A DNA stretch of 64,000 nt from Hetaerina americana (taxonomy: Eukaryota > Arthropoda > Insecta > Odonata > Calopterygidae): assembly GCA_022747635.1 (NCBI GenBank), contig JAKTNV010000005.1:51128013-51192012 (forward strand). Reading direction: 5' to 3'. This document shows, one piece after another, positions 1-11,329 of the stretch. Positions within the stretch are counted from its first letter, which is position 1. Every line of letters starts with the position of its first letter. The notes beneath the pieces are model-generated. The model worked only from the letters and a program-made list of their open reading frames with translations. It ran no database searches and had not been told where the DNA came from. Made by a program: the position numbers and the translations under genes.

Positions 1-1490
1 AGAAGGCTAACCCATAAGATGTTGTTACAATTAAATGAATCATTATAATAAAACAGAGAAGTCAGATTGGTCCTAAGCAGATAAAGATAAGTTATATTTA
101 ATTTTAAAACTAGTTTAAACAGCAATAAGAAACGATAATGACGTGTTCAAATGAAAATTTTTATACTGTCGAGTAAATACGAAAACGTTATTATTCACAA
201 AACTTTATGTACCTTTTAAAACCTAATATTAAGGTAATATTTAGAGGATAATCCTAAACCATTTCCGTCTCACTTCAGGGAAATACAAGGGAAACCTTAA
301 ACCATACATTCTTTGAAAACAGAAAATGGTAAACAAGGTGAATTATCCAATTTTTTCTTTCAGAACGTGTACATAAAAAATACAAGGGTACAAAACGAAG
401 TGCTGTAAAGACCTGAAAATCTCGTGGACGACATATTACTGTGCCAGATAAAAATTTTAAAAAATACTCTAAAATCATTAAAACATTAGAAATAAAGGTT
501 TGGAATAAATCACCCTTATTACTTTGGAAACCCACGGAAGACACCGCATCTTGTTTAAAAACAGAGTATTTACAAGTCGAAAGAAGGTTCAACACCTCGG
601 GACTGGAAGGTTAGCTCACATAACCTCCCCCCTCTGCAAATATGGCCGCCGGGTGTCTTCAGTAATTGTGTACCAATTTCTTTGACAATTATATACTGCA
701 GAATCTTAAAGTATATCCTTGATGGCAATATAGCAATAATATTTTCCGACAATAGGAATACACTATGCCCTTACCAGAAAAGCTTTTGGAAAAGTACTCA
801 TCAACATAAACAAAGAATTTCCGTTGAAATAAACTAGTTTTTTAAAAACCCACTTGAGGAATCCTTCAAATATGTTCGATTTAATTATCTTAACTCATTT
901 AACTTTAAGATTGTACAATGAATAATACAATGGAGAGTTTCTGCATGCACAAGGCACAATTAAATGGGGCTTATGTGCAATCCAAAAGCCTTGAGTTCAT
1001 AATCGATTCCAGGAGAACACAAGATTGACCATTGCTCAGTTCAATGGCTCGGACCAAAAGTTGCCTACTTAGTTATGGACATAATTTATACCGAGTTCTT
1101 TTCTATTTCCGTATTTCTCAGAAAAGTTCATTTATAATTTTTCACTAAAATTATGTCTGTTTCCAGTAGCTAGTATAGTTAATGCCAGCCCATCTTGCCT
1201 TCTGCTCGTGGGAGATGAAATTGTCTTGCACACTTTCATACACTAAATATCTTTCCTGTCACACGTCTTCGTGGTGGCTTGCAATTCAGAAGAAGCAATG
1301 CTAGAAAAAATGCATCAATAACGTTTCGTACGACAACATTGCTCTTTTTGTGAATTTTTGTTTGTGATTCTAATAACCGCGACAGCACTCGCCAAATTTT
1401 ACGGCGCTCCTTATAACACACGAATTAGGAAGATCTCATAACAATGATATGAACATTTTTTACGAAATCATGATCATTATTACACTATAT
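1..1490. other. AT-rich stretch, no gene seen
   Basis: I see no transposon signature, tRNA-like block or recognisable protein in either strand. Open frames here are short and have no family resemblance. A short AAAT-type microsatellite begins at the right edge and merges with the following TA tract. Confidence 0.6.
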
Positions 1491-1493
1491 ATA

Positions 1494-1745
<252 letters not shown>

Positions 1746-1879
1746 AGGTTACTCTTTCGGATGTTTAAAGGAATTTTTGGAAAAATGAGCTGGTAAAAGA
1801 GAAGGAGGGAAAGCGGGAAGAAAGTTGGTGCGCGATCTCACAAGCATTTTGTTCAAGGCTTTGAAGAGGAAGAGTAAAA

Positions 1880-2960
1880 CATTTCGGGGATGCTGGTCGG
1901 ACCATTCCAGACCCGCACCCTCTCATGGGGTTTAAGTTCCCTGGCAACACCGTCCCAATTCGCGCCGGGAGAGCAATGTTCTTGCGAAAGTACTCCATTA
2001 TCCCTCCTCCACGCCTCTTCGTTCCCACCGTACTCTGCCACAATCCTTTCTTCTCTCTATACGCTCCGCCTTCCCTCGTCGCGACGTCCGCTTACTTCCT
2101 CTCCTCCCCTCTCTCATTCTTCTCCGCCACTCCTCTCCAAACCTCTCACTCTCTCGGACTAACTTTCCTTTAGGCATTCGACATGAGTCCTCATGAATAG
2201 ACTTCTCTTACCCTTCCCGTCTCATTCTTTCCATTTCCTTTCTCTCTCTCGCTCTCTCTCTCTCCATCATCCCCTCTATCTCTCTCTCTCCCCCTTTCTC
2301 TGACGAGCCTCCGTCCAAATACCGCATTCCGGGACGTCGGATAGGTACTCCCGTACACCATTCTCGTTTTTCTTTCCCCACCATTTCTCTCTCCTCCCCG
2401 GTTCCCTACGCCCGAGCTCCCGTGTTATTTCCCACCCGTTAACTCCTTGCCCAACCGATAACAAAAGGGTCGTCCTTCTCCTCTCTCCCTTTCCTTCCAG
2501 CCAGAGGGCACGTGATGGCGCGGCGAGCGGCCTTCTTGGCATTTCTCCCCGAAGGGTGTTACAACTGAGGGGAGGTTTTCTCAATTTTTTTTCCTTCAGG
2601 CCCTCGCGGACTCAGTCTCTATTCTCTCTCTCTCTCTCTCTCAACCTCCCCATACTTCGCCTCCCTTCATTCCCCACGCGCTCTCCACCTCGTGCGGTTT
2701 CCCATGTAAACACAAAATCTCTGCAGTTCCAAAGGTTATCCTCCCTCTCTCTCTATCTCTCAGCTGAAGATGAAAGCTGAAAGGTGGAGAATAGTCAGGA
2801 TTTTTAAAAGCGAGGAAATCCGGTCTCATCCCGTTTCTCCGGCAACCTTTCAGGTGCCAGCGTGGAGTTAGTTGCGTGCGCCAGATGGCGAGTGAACAGA
2901 TGCCATTTGTAAACGTAGGGTGTAAGATATTAAACGGAATTGGGAAATACGGTAACAATT
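1880..2960. other. Pyrimidine-rich, relatively GC-rich segment with CT microsatellites
   Basis: The plus strand is strongly C/T-rich, with CT runs at about 2239-2262, 2279-2292 and 2623-2643. Several open frames of 60-105 codons exist on both strands, but they are serine/proline/leucine or arginine/glycine rich in the way skewed composition produces, and none resembles a known family. It could be a regulatory or untranslated region of a host gene; nothing in the sequence decides this. Confidence 0.5.
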
Positions 2961-3300
2961 TTATTTTCGCAGATTAAAAAAATATTACAGGACGAATTTC
3001 ATAAAAATTTCAAGGAGTTCCGCTGATCCTGAATTTGATTCGGCTTACAGACCTTCTCCGAACGGAGACTGAACGAAATATATAGGTGTGATGAGTCACT
3101 GTTCTGTTCCTCAGGTTCAGTGCTTCAAACGCAATTGAGCCCATTACTAATGCATCTGAAAACGATAAGTCGGACCCGAGATCATTGGGGATCTTTTATC
3201 ATACAATTTAGCTATTATTAGGTGAAATTGGTGATTACATGCATATAAAAATTACCTGTTCTTATGGTACTCGCTGAAAGAATTTCCCTATTGTAAAATT

Positions 3301-3473
3301 CAAAAGAAACTGCGGGAAATGCCGCAACAGTAACTTTTAATGGAGCCATCCGCTAACGTGCATTTCAATGCAACAATTTCAGAGTGTAAAAATCATTCGC
3401 CTTGACCGGGATTCGAACCCGGACCCCATAATGTCCGGTCGTGTCCTTTAGCCAGTTTAGCTATCGAGGCGTC
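3301..3473 (-). mobile_element. tRNA-derived SINE, family A (inverted copy)
   Basis: Read on the minus strand, a tRNA-like block (A box near 3455-3470, B box GGGTTCGAATC complementary to 3410-3420) is followed by a body. The body contains CACTCTGAAATTGTTGCATT and ends in a segment whose complement is AAACTGCGGGAAATGCCGC (3307-3325). The same body is present at 60.34-60.51 kb. The tRNA-like part has a near-perfect T arm (CCGGG / CCCGG around a TTCGAAT loop). It faces a second copy 35 bp away in head-to-head orientation. Confidence 0.85.
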
Positions 3474-3508
3474 ATCTTAGGCGTGCTCTCAAAATTTCAG
3501 AGTTCAGA

Positions 3509-3630
3509 GAGGACACCTCGATAGCTTAACTGGCTAAACCACTCGACAGGACATTGAGGGATCCGGGTTCGAATACCGGTCAAGGCGAGTGGTATTTACA
3601 TTCTGAAGTGGTTGCATTGTGATTTACCCT
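3509..3630 (+). mobile_element. tRNA-derived SINE, family A (direct, 3'-truncated copy)
   Basis: The plus strand carries A-box-like TAGCTTAACTGGCTAAA and B-box-like GGGTTCGAATAC, then the family tail GGTATTTACATTCTGAAG...GTTGCATT. It stops before the AAACTGCGGG body section found in the neighbouring inverted copy. The linker (about 3474-3508) contains CAAAATTTCAGAGTT, resembling the segment that precedes the second unit at 60.66 kb. This suggests the pair derives from a dimeric form. Confidence 0.8.
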
Positions 3631-5840
3631 TATAGTTAATAAATGTGAGTGAGGATCCAGATTGTTAAAACAATACCCCACCAGACTTCACCCTCCTTCC
3701 CCCGCCTCAAATCGGTTGTGAAAGGACGTCACCACGGCTCGGGTGAAAGCGTTACAACAGGCCGCAATGAGGGAGCTGAACAGCATTCCGGGCGTCGCCT
3801 TCCAGAAGGCGTACGAGCCGTGGAAAACCCGTTGGTAGGGGTGAGTGGTCGCACAAGGGTACTACCATGAAGATTTTTGAGTGAATGTATCAATTCTGGC
3901 AATATAGTTTTTTAATCGACTCAGCTCTACTACTTTTGGGACAGACCTTGGATCAGTGTGAATTCCAATAATCCCATGAGATATTTTGGTTTCGGTAAAA
4001 CTAACCTTATTAAAATACCCATGGGAAGACTGGGAGATACCTTTCTCGATATTTCCTTTAAGGTAGGCAGACATTTGATAAATGTATGACTTCACAAAAA
4101 TCAACTCTGTGTTCAAAAATAAATGAGGTTAGAGAAAATATTACTTTTAAACATGGTTAAAAACGTGGGAAACGTAGTGTCTAGAACATCCTACATTTCT
4201 GAAGCATTCTTAGAACAGGGTATATATTCATGCTTATCTAATATGATACCGCTGATAAGACAACAACGTCAGTTTCTAATAAAAAATAAGTAATAAAGCA
4301 CATAAATACATATAACATCCAAGAAAGAGTTAAAGGGGATAGGTACAGCCAGTTTCTTTCGGTAAAAAAATAAAGGAATATTCCATATAAATTACGTCCT
4401 CATGCATAGATAAAAAGAAGTGAAATATAACTGCGGAGTTGAGTATACCGTTGAAGAGAACAGAGACTCATTGGGTATGCGTTGCAAAAAAACAGGGAGG
4501 GATATAGATGCTTTCGGTCTTTGTTCGTGTCTTGGGCAATTACTCTAGGGGAAAAATAAAACAATATTGAGTATTTTGAATACATTAACCAAGCATTGAC
4601 GTAGTTTATGCTTACGCATTACGTGGAATTACGTGGAATGAGAAGGCTCTGACTAAAATGGAAGTATAGAAAGAGATCAGAATATAGGAAGCCATATTTC
4701 TGTGTTCCCAATAGCAGGTAATCCCTAGAGAAGTCTCAATATTCAATAAGTAAACTTATAGGAAAGCAACAGGATGCGCTGTAATTCAGAAGCGCGAAAT
4801 AAAAATAATGATCTCAAAATACCCGTATGTTCGGTAATTCACTGGGTTTATTTATTAATGAATTAAATGGAATTCACACAAATTAACATACATATTATAA
4901 TATTTCCGATGGAGAATTCAAGTTGGCGCAGAAATTTGGTGGAATATAATTCTCACCTCATTTATTTACAATTCATAAATATAATAAGGTAACTTCGGAT
5001 GCTTTGCGGGGGATAAAGTATATAATCCGTGGAGATAAGCCGATATTTATAGAAGTAGAAGTTTTTGAGTATAAAACCGGCACTCTCAATTGGGTCAAAT
5101 GTGAAAATGGATTAATGATGTAATACTTTCTATAATTATAGCTTTTTATTTAATATGGGTGAAAACAACCAAACCATATTTTATGTGAGATGGAGGGACA
5201 TTTCAATGACTCTTTATCTTATGGAATTAGAATTAAAAAGAAATTGTCATTAATTTAACAGAAAATGGTACATACGGGGACAGGTGATAAATATAACAGC
5301 AATAGTTATAATTAATGACAAGTATCACATAAAGCAAATGAGCAAATAACAATAATAATGTACGAAAAAAACCCCTGTCATTGCATGACAGCTGCCTAAG
5401 CAGTTCTCAGTGCGCTATTTTTACGAAACAAATTTGTATTTCTACCTAGCTATTAATCATTTCGCTAAACCGCCGTCTCATTATAAAAATGTGCATGAAT
5501 TTATTTATATGTAATATATGATATTTTATTGAGGTCAAGCGAATGTAACAACAACATTTATTACTTGAAGTCAAGTAATTTAGGGACCATTGTAAATTCT
5601 TGACGAAGAGACGCAGGTGATTGATTTTTCTACGCTAATGCTCCACTTTTTTTAAGGTCATTAAAGTAGCATTTTATGATAATTTTTTGATCGCTTTAAG
5701 TCAAATATAGAGGTATGCATGGAGTTATACCATGCAATGGTAAGGCTTGATGGCATTTTCATTGCGCAATGGGAGCATAACTTTTATTAAACATTTTATT
5801 ATTAAAACATAACAGTTTCAGATTTAAATTTGTGGAGTTC
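3631..5840. other. No gene seen; one small GC-richer patch
   Basis: About 3650-3870 is somewhat GC- and CpG-richer, with a 73-codon open frame that has no recognisable family. The rest is AT-rich with only short random frames. I see no repeats shared with other parts of the window. Confidence 0.5.
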
Positions 5841-5950
5841 CTTTATGATGAGGGTAAAGAAAGAAATTTTGCCCTTCCATATAAAGATCTATTGCTTCAC
5901 ACGACCATAGTTATGATGCTACGCATTATCATCAGGTGATATACAAGAAT
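5841..5950 (-). repeat. Penelope-like element pseudo-LTR, inverted copy
   Basis: The reverse complement of this segment matches 6350-6460 over roughly 105 bp. Shared blocks include CACACGACCAT, GATGCTACGCAT and ATCATCAGGTGA. On the minus strand it carries the hammerhead-like order CTGATGA, stem, AAC, GGTC, but the conserved GAAA box reads ATAA, so this copy is expected to be inactive. Opposed pseudo-LTRs around a coding fragment are a known arrangement of Penelope-like elements. Confidence 0.75.
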
Positions 5951-5951
5951 T

Positions 5952-6155
5952 GTTCTTCAATTCGCCAAACACTTCTTTGAAAAGAATCACACCAGCACCT
6001 TCACACCGGCCATTCTTCACACAGAAGAGAAAGGACACAGGTTGAATGCTTTGGAGGAATTGGAAATTTGGCAATACCTTCAGTCGGACAGATTTAAGGT
6101 GGTCAACGAAACAATATACCTCTCCCGTTCCCCCCTCCTAAATTTCTTAAAAGAC
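5952..6155 (+). pseudogene. Penelope-like retroelement, C-terminal end of the ORF (fragment)
   Basis: Reading the frame through 6042, translation gives FAKHFFEKNHTS, then AILHTEEKGHRLNALEELEI, then VNETIYLSRSPLLNFLKD. This pattern (FA.H....H, then a KG.(L)N.LE..EI block, then a hydrophobic SPL.N ending) is what I know of the region at and after the GIY-YIG endonuclease at the C-terminus of Penelope-like proteins. The reverse transcriptase and most of the endonuclease are absent, so this is a 5'-truncated fragment of about 68 codons. It lies between inverted pseudo-LTRs. The frame stays open to 6341 but the later part does not look conserved and is probably 3' untranslated sequence. The assignment is by remembered pattern and would need a profile search to confirm. 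Confidence 0.65.
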
Positions 6156-6349
6156 TCAAAAATCTTTCCCCACCCCCACCAAGGCAGTGATGACCATCGA
6201 TCGTCACTTAATGGGGGTCAAATCATTGCGGAAAAATACCCGCCCTCCCGTAGGCCATTAATGGGTTGCTGTACCAGTACTCAACTTACCGCTCTCCGTT
6301 ACTCCCCTACCTTCCTCCCCTCTAGTAGACAGGCTATATGAGTTGAAAA

Positions 6350-6460
6350 AGTGTTCCTTTATGTCACCTGATGATGATGCGTAGCATCGAAACCATGGTC
6401 GTGTGAAGTAATAAATCTTTATGCGGAAGTAAAAGGTTCTTCTTCTACCCTCATTTTATT
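6350..6460 (+). repeat. Penelope-like element pseudo-LTR, direct copy
   Basis: This is the right-hand partner of the inverted copy at 5841-5950. It follows the element's C-terminal coding fragment by about 200 bp and contains a hammerhead-like motif at 6365-6403. A TAATAAATCTTTATG run follows. The coding fragment and pseudo-LTR are in the same orientation. Confidence 0.75.
6365..6403 (+). ncRNA. Hammerhead-ribozyme-like motif (minimal, short stem III)
   Basis: The core elements appear in order. Stem I is CAC (6365-6367) with GTG (6401-6403). The CTGATGA box is at 6368-6374, followed by one extra T. Stem II is GATGC / GCATC (6376-6380 / 6384-6388) with a GTA loop. The GAAA box is at 6389-6392, then a very short stem III region, and TC (6399-6400) is the predicted cleavage position. 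Penelope-like elements are known to carry minimal hammerheads with very short stem III in their pseudo-LTRs, which fits the location. The extra T between CTGATGA and stem II departs from the canonical core. It recurs in the motif at 11.2 kb, so it may be a shared feature or a reason for inactivity. Confidence 0.6.
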
Positions 6461-6989
6461 ATCGACTATTTATTAAATATTAATAAGCCACGCATTATTG
6501 CTATTGAACAAATAAGATGATATTTTCATGCAAATTAACTAAAGAGACTCTTTCTACAAATGCCATGTTTTTATTATAAATAAACAATCGAAGATAACGA
6601 AGACAAGTTCTTTAATTACTCCGGTTGATAGTTCAATTTTTCCTCAATTATTGCTACGCGATTCCTTGCAAAATTGGTCGTGAATTGTTTTTATCATTTC
6701 CTGATGAAGAAGTCATCACAGCGATATTTCTTTCCGAGACGTGAGATCATAAAGTTCAAATTAAGAAATATTTTGCGGCTCGTGTCACATCAACGCATTT
6801 GTGTTTACAAAACTCATTTCATGACTATGAATTTGATCAGGAAATTAATGAAAAAATTTAACGTGGAACACTTATAATAGTATGATTAGTCTCAATATTC
6901 TATAGCCTTAACCGTAATAATTATACTCTGTCAGGATATTATGGTGGTTTATTTTCAATTCCAGTGAACTTTGACGAACGAATTGAGTA

Positions 6990-7050
6990 GTTTCAGGCGT
7001 GATGTGGTGGAATTCGAAAATGATTAAAAAAAGATAGTAACAATTTTCCA
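6990..7050 (-). repeat. Short interspersed repeat (CACGCCTGAAAC type)
   Basis: The minus strand reads GAAAATTG, then a T-rich run, AATTCCACCACATCACGCC and TGAAAC. The same order occurs at 60920-60973 (plus) and, shorter, at 37447-37490 (plus). At the 60.9 kb site the repeat directly follows a hammerhead-like arm, so it may be part of a Penelope-type pseudo-LTR family. Confidence 0.6.
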
Positions 7051-7084
7051 CTAGATAACATGTAACATTATCTAGTGGAAAATT
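7042..7084. repeat. Hairpin: 17-bp perfect inverted repeat, 9-bp loop
   Basis: AATTTTCCACTAGATAA (7042-7058) is perfectly complementary to 7068-7084. It abuts the short interspersed repeat just to its left. No coding or RNA family assignment is possible. Confidence 0.8.
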
Positions 7085-9204
7085 ATTCTTAAATCTGTAT
7101 ATAGTATCTTTTCTTTAACCATTACGAAGCTGCGTAATTTCAACAAGTTAGGCCCATACTTTGCTTTCTCAAATTACTAGAATGAAAAAATAAAAAAAAT
7201 ATTTATTAATGTTTATGTAGATCTCAAAAATATTCAGAACTAAAATGGCTAAAACATTTAGAACTCTTTTCCATACCCCTGCCCGTCCCTGAAATTCGAT
7301 GCACAACGGAAAGCAGGCACGACGTTATGCCAAAATCAATAGGAAAGGTGTGTCCATAGAGAAGCGAACGTTTGAAAGTTCTCTTTCCCCCCATCAGTTA
7401 AATTCAAGATTTAAAATTGGATTACAAAAAAAAAGGAAATGGTAATGGTCTCCGAACGAAACGCTGAATCCACATTAATTGCCTTTCTCCGACCGGAATT
7501 GTAGGTAAAGTGAGACAAAGGAGGACTGGGGTGCAGGCGGCACGGGAAACCAAACGACAGGGAATGTAGGGGCGGGAAAATTGAAGACGGAAAAGAGAAG
7601 GGAAACAGCAGAGGTCAAGAGAAACGGAAAATTCGTATAAGGAAAATAGACCGAGGGCTTAATTGGATTCTCTTTGTCCCTCAACGATCCCTTTCACCTG
7701 CCCAAAAATTCCTGCTTCCGTCCCCATTGCTTAACTTATTCTTAAATACGATTGTAAATAAACATCTATCTCGATTCTTTCTTGTCTTCTCGCTTACATT
7801 TTTAATCTCCCCTCCTCACGCCATGCACGAAATAAATGAGTTTGAGGTCCCGTGATGCACGAACTCCAAAAAACGTGCAGTCACTAGGGTACAGGGCGCT
7901 ACGGGTTACGTCGAGCACTCGTGGAGAGGAATGGACATTTCGATTCGGAGGAAGCGCGCTAGATGCTAAGCCAAGTTTCGAGGGTAAAAAGCATGCCTCG
8001 GGGATTTGCCGCCTGGCCTAACGATTCTTTCGGGTAACCTCTTTTAATGAAGATGATCCCCAGAGCTCTTGACCTCACTTACCAGAAACTCTGCCCACCG
8101 AAAGAAGAAATTAACCACTGGCCGATGATCGTTGGAACAGAAAAATCCTTGGGCATGAGAACTCTTTTTGGATCCCTTAAAATGAGATAGTTCATGGTAT
8201 GTGAAAACATAGTGGCCAAATACTCTTTACATTTAACCAGCTTCTCTATCCACACTAAATATATAAACACTGATTTTGATATTTTCATCTATGATAAATA
8301 AATAAACGTGCCTAAGAAACCATCACGAGCTGTCTCTCTCCTATACGACAATATTACCCCAAAAATGTGATATCGACAAGTCTTTTAAGATAACTCCATA
8401 CTTTCTTTTGAAAATTTCAGCACATGCAGCCTGTTTATCCTACAACAGCATTCAATTAAAAAATTCATGCCTTTTACCAGCTATACTAAGGTATTCATTA
8501 CCTTGAAATTTTTCGCATGCGGTAATTTTCCATCTCTGAACTGTTTCAATTTCATTTTTCTCACAAATTATACTTAAGACTTAATTAATATATTTAAGAT
8601 ATAATTAAAGGCTAATATATGAGCATGACAAACTTAATCAAATATTCACAGAGCTGATTTTGGTATTAATCAATAACCATTAGTCGATATTGATTATACT
8701 TTCAACGTCAGGGACCTGTACCTCAAGCTACAAGTCAATTTATAATACTCCGAAAACTAGTGATGAGTCGTTCATTGTCGATTCGTTCTGAGAGATTGAA
8801 ATGCATAATGAATGAAATTTCTCATGATTTGGAGGGCAAAAACAAGTCTGTGATGATAATCATTTCAATCATCACACCCGTTCCCAAATTGCGTTGTTTG
8901 TTCTAAAGAAAACGCGCATAATCTTTGAAAACTTTTTCAAATACCAACAATATACGCAAAAGTTTCATTATTATTTAAAAGTGATAGTCCAAGTTGGAGA
9001 ATATAAAAATGGGCTTGAAATTATTTGTTTAACAGTAAAGCAAGAAAAACATACAAAGTTTATAAATTAGACATACAAACGTGATGATTTGGTTGGAACT
9101 GGGGTAAAATCCTAGGCAAAATAAAAAAAAACTTCACATGAAAATTCAGTATGACACACGTGAAAACAATAGCATACGACTAGAAAACAAATATATGCAA
9201 AGAT

Positions 9205-9420
9205 ATGAAGATAGATAGATAGAAGTCTTTATTTGGGCGAAATTGAGGCATGATGGTCTCTTCTTCCATTTAACCCATCGTCGTGTGCATATTATATTAG
9301 GCATTAAACTTATAGTTACATTCATACGTATACATAAATACATAAAGACAGACATATATAGACATAAATGAACAGGTTATTAGAAAGGTAATATCCATTC
9401 CGATTGAGAATTAGATTAAG
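9205..9420 (-). mobile_element. Probable retroposon 3' end with (TATC)n tail
   Basis: On the minus strand a unique-looking segment ends in CGCCCAAATAAAGACTTC followed by (TATC)n, complementary to the GATA run at 9209-9222. An AATAAA-like signal followed by a short tandem tail is typical of the 3' ends of CR1/L2-type LINEs and SINEs. No coding part is visible, so the family is unknown. Confidence 0.4.
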
Positions 9421-11200
9421 TATTTGCCGAATTCGTCCCTCAAAGGTCTCCAACGAAAATTCCACTAATACGCCGAGACAAGACAATAATATGCCGAAAT
9501 TGTGTACGCCTAAATTTCCGGAGTGTAAGACCAGAATATCAATTCTTTGCCCATTTTAAAACCATGTGAAAATGTTACAACTGAATTTTTTCAAATCCGT
9601 CCACTAGAAAATTCACCTTTCTGCGATTTCGGCTTTGTCGGAATAACGAATAACGATCTCGAGATAAGTAGACTGGAAATTAGGTTTTTATATACTGGAT
9701 GATATAAAATGTGTTCAATAGCGTTCTTGGTCTCATAATGTTCTCTAGGATTCAAAATATCAATATTTCAAAAGACTACCGTTACCTGATTTTTGCATTA
9801 AGATTAAAAAATGTGATATTATAAAAATCATATGAAAAATAATGAGAATATCTTTAAATTTCATAGTCACCGAATGTCCGCATCACAGAGATCCACACTC
9901 ATTTTGACTGTAGAGATCTCGGGAGTCATTGCCCACATTAACGGGAACCCCACAGCGGAGAATCCCCTCGTCATATTCTCCACCGCTTCTTTCTTCAAAA
10001 CTTTCCATCAGTATTCCCCCAGACGATGGCGACCCTAGTCCCTGGTGGGTTGCGCGCTTTCTTTTGGATTTGATTGCCACGTTTGACGCGACCTATTCCG
10101 GGGCTTTAATGGACTTCGAATGCCCCATAGACGACGAATTTCTATTTTTTTTCCTCCTAAGTAACCTAGCTCTTACCTTTTTCCCAACTAAAGAAGTTAT
10201 CACGTTGCAGTTATAGAAAGAAGCGAAACGTTATTTTCACTTTAAGGGCTCGGAGCGCATTTGAAAAATTCATTATAGATCAGCATAAAAAGTAAATAGA
10301 CATCGAAAATATTAAGCAAATTAAAATGCCGAAGAATATTAAATTTTCTGAGGTCAATGCCATCAGAATCATTCAACTTCAACATTTCAGAGGGTATTAA
10401 AATGGCGTAATGCGATGATAAACTAACTGATGATGTTCGTTCCAGTCAGCGGCAGAGTGATTCAGACTTGCGTTTATTTTCAACGGAGCCAAAGGTCTGT
10501 TAATGCATTTTTACTAGTTGTGTTCTTTCTATTTTTCCCAATGCTCAGTACTTGCAGTGCGTAGTTCCGCCACCCTCTCAATATAATCAGCAGGTGCTAA
10601 CGCTTTGATCGATTTTACTTGATGAGAGCACGAGAGTTCATATTTTCTTATGGTCTCCAAAAAATATAAATTGACAGCATTTCAAGTAGCATTCTGTAAT
10701 AACCTTTACAAAAATTTGATTTCATTCGCGCGCATTTACGCTTTGGATATTGGTACTTGAATTAATAAGCTAATCTTCATACCAATTTCACATTGCAAAA
10801 AAACATTGCAAATTCACGAAATCGGCAAGTTTTTCACTAGAGCTGAATTGAGAATGTAAAATGCCGTTTTTAGGCGATAAAAAAGTTTCAATATAATTTT
10901 ACCGGTACCTTCAAAAATAATGTCCATTAAATGTGAAGTATCATGAGTGTGATTACGAACGGTAAACTGCCAACCTAATCTTTTATTGGTCAGATTACAT
11001 TCTTACCAAATCCTTCACACATTTTAAAAATGTTTTGATTCTCCTTCCCCATCTTATTTTGAAGAGACTATATTTATCTCAATCATTGGTGCATATAAAT
11101 TAAAGCGTTGGAGTTATTTGAAGAGTGGTAATAAAGATCTTAATGAAAATCTGAAAAGCTAAACAGTTCCAGAGTCGATGTAGTATAAGAAATCCAACAA
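9421..11200. other. No gene seen
   Basis: AT-rich sequence with a modestly GC-richer patch at about 9900-10130. The open frames of 65-95 codons there on both strands have no family resemblance and no supporting splice context that I can defend. Confidence 0.5.
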
Positions 11201-11212
11201 ATACAAGTCTTG

Positions 11213-11251
11213 TACCTGAGGATGGCTCTGTGAGTCGAAACGAGTGTCGTA
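11213..11251 (+). ncRNA. Second hammerhead-like motif
   Basis: The order is stem I TAC (11213-11215) with GTA (11249-11251); a CTGAGGA box (11216-11222, a one-base variant of CTGATGA); an extra T; stem II GGCTC / GAGTC (11224-11228 / 11232-11236) with a TGT loop; a GAAA box (11237-11240); C and G that could form a minimal stem III; and TC at 11247-11248. The stem II sequence is different from that at 6376-6388 but pairs equally well, which is evidence for structure rather than shared primary sequence. It probably marks the 3' end of another decayed Penelope-like element; I see no protein fragment I can defend. Confidence 0.45.
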
Positions 11252-11329
11252 ACGATAAAGTTTTATTTTGTGGAAATGTGCTTTATTCTTACTTTATCAT
11301 AATCTGGAAAGCGTTAAGTCTGCGAGGAG

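Larger units (their letters stand above)
6461..9200. other. AT-rich stretch; no gene, two small repeats noted separately
   Basis: Apart from the short interspersed repeat at 6990-7050 and the overlapping hairpin at 7042-7084, I see only random short frames and a slightly GC-richer patch at about 7260-7700 and 7830-8040 without recognisable coding. Confidence 0.5.

Noticed and set aside
6156..6341. Extension of the Penelope-like frame to the next stop
   Set aside because: The sequence after LLNFLKD loses any family pattern and is better read as 3' untranslated sequence.
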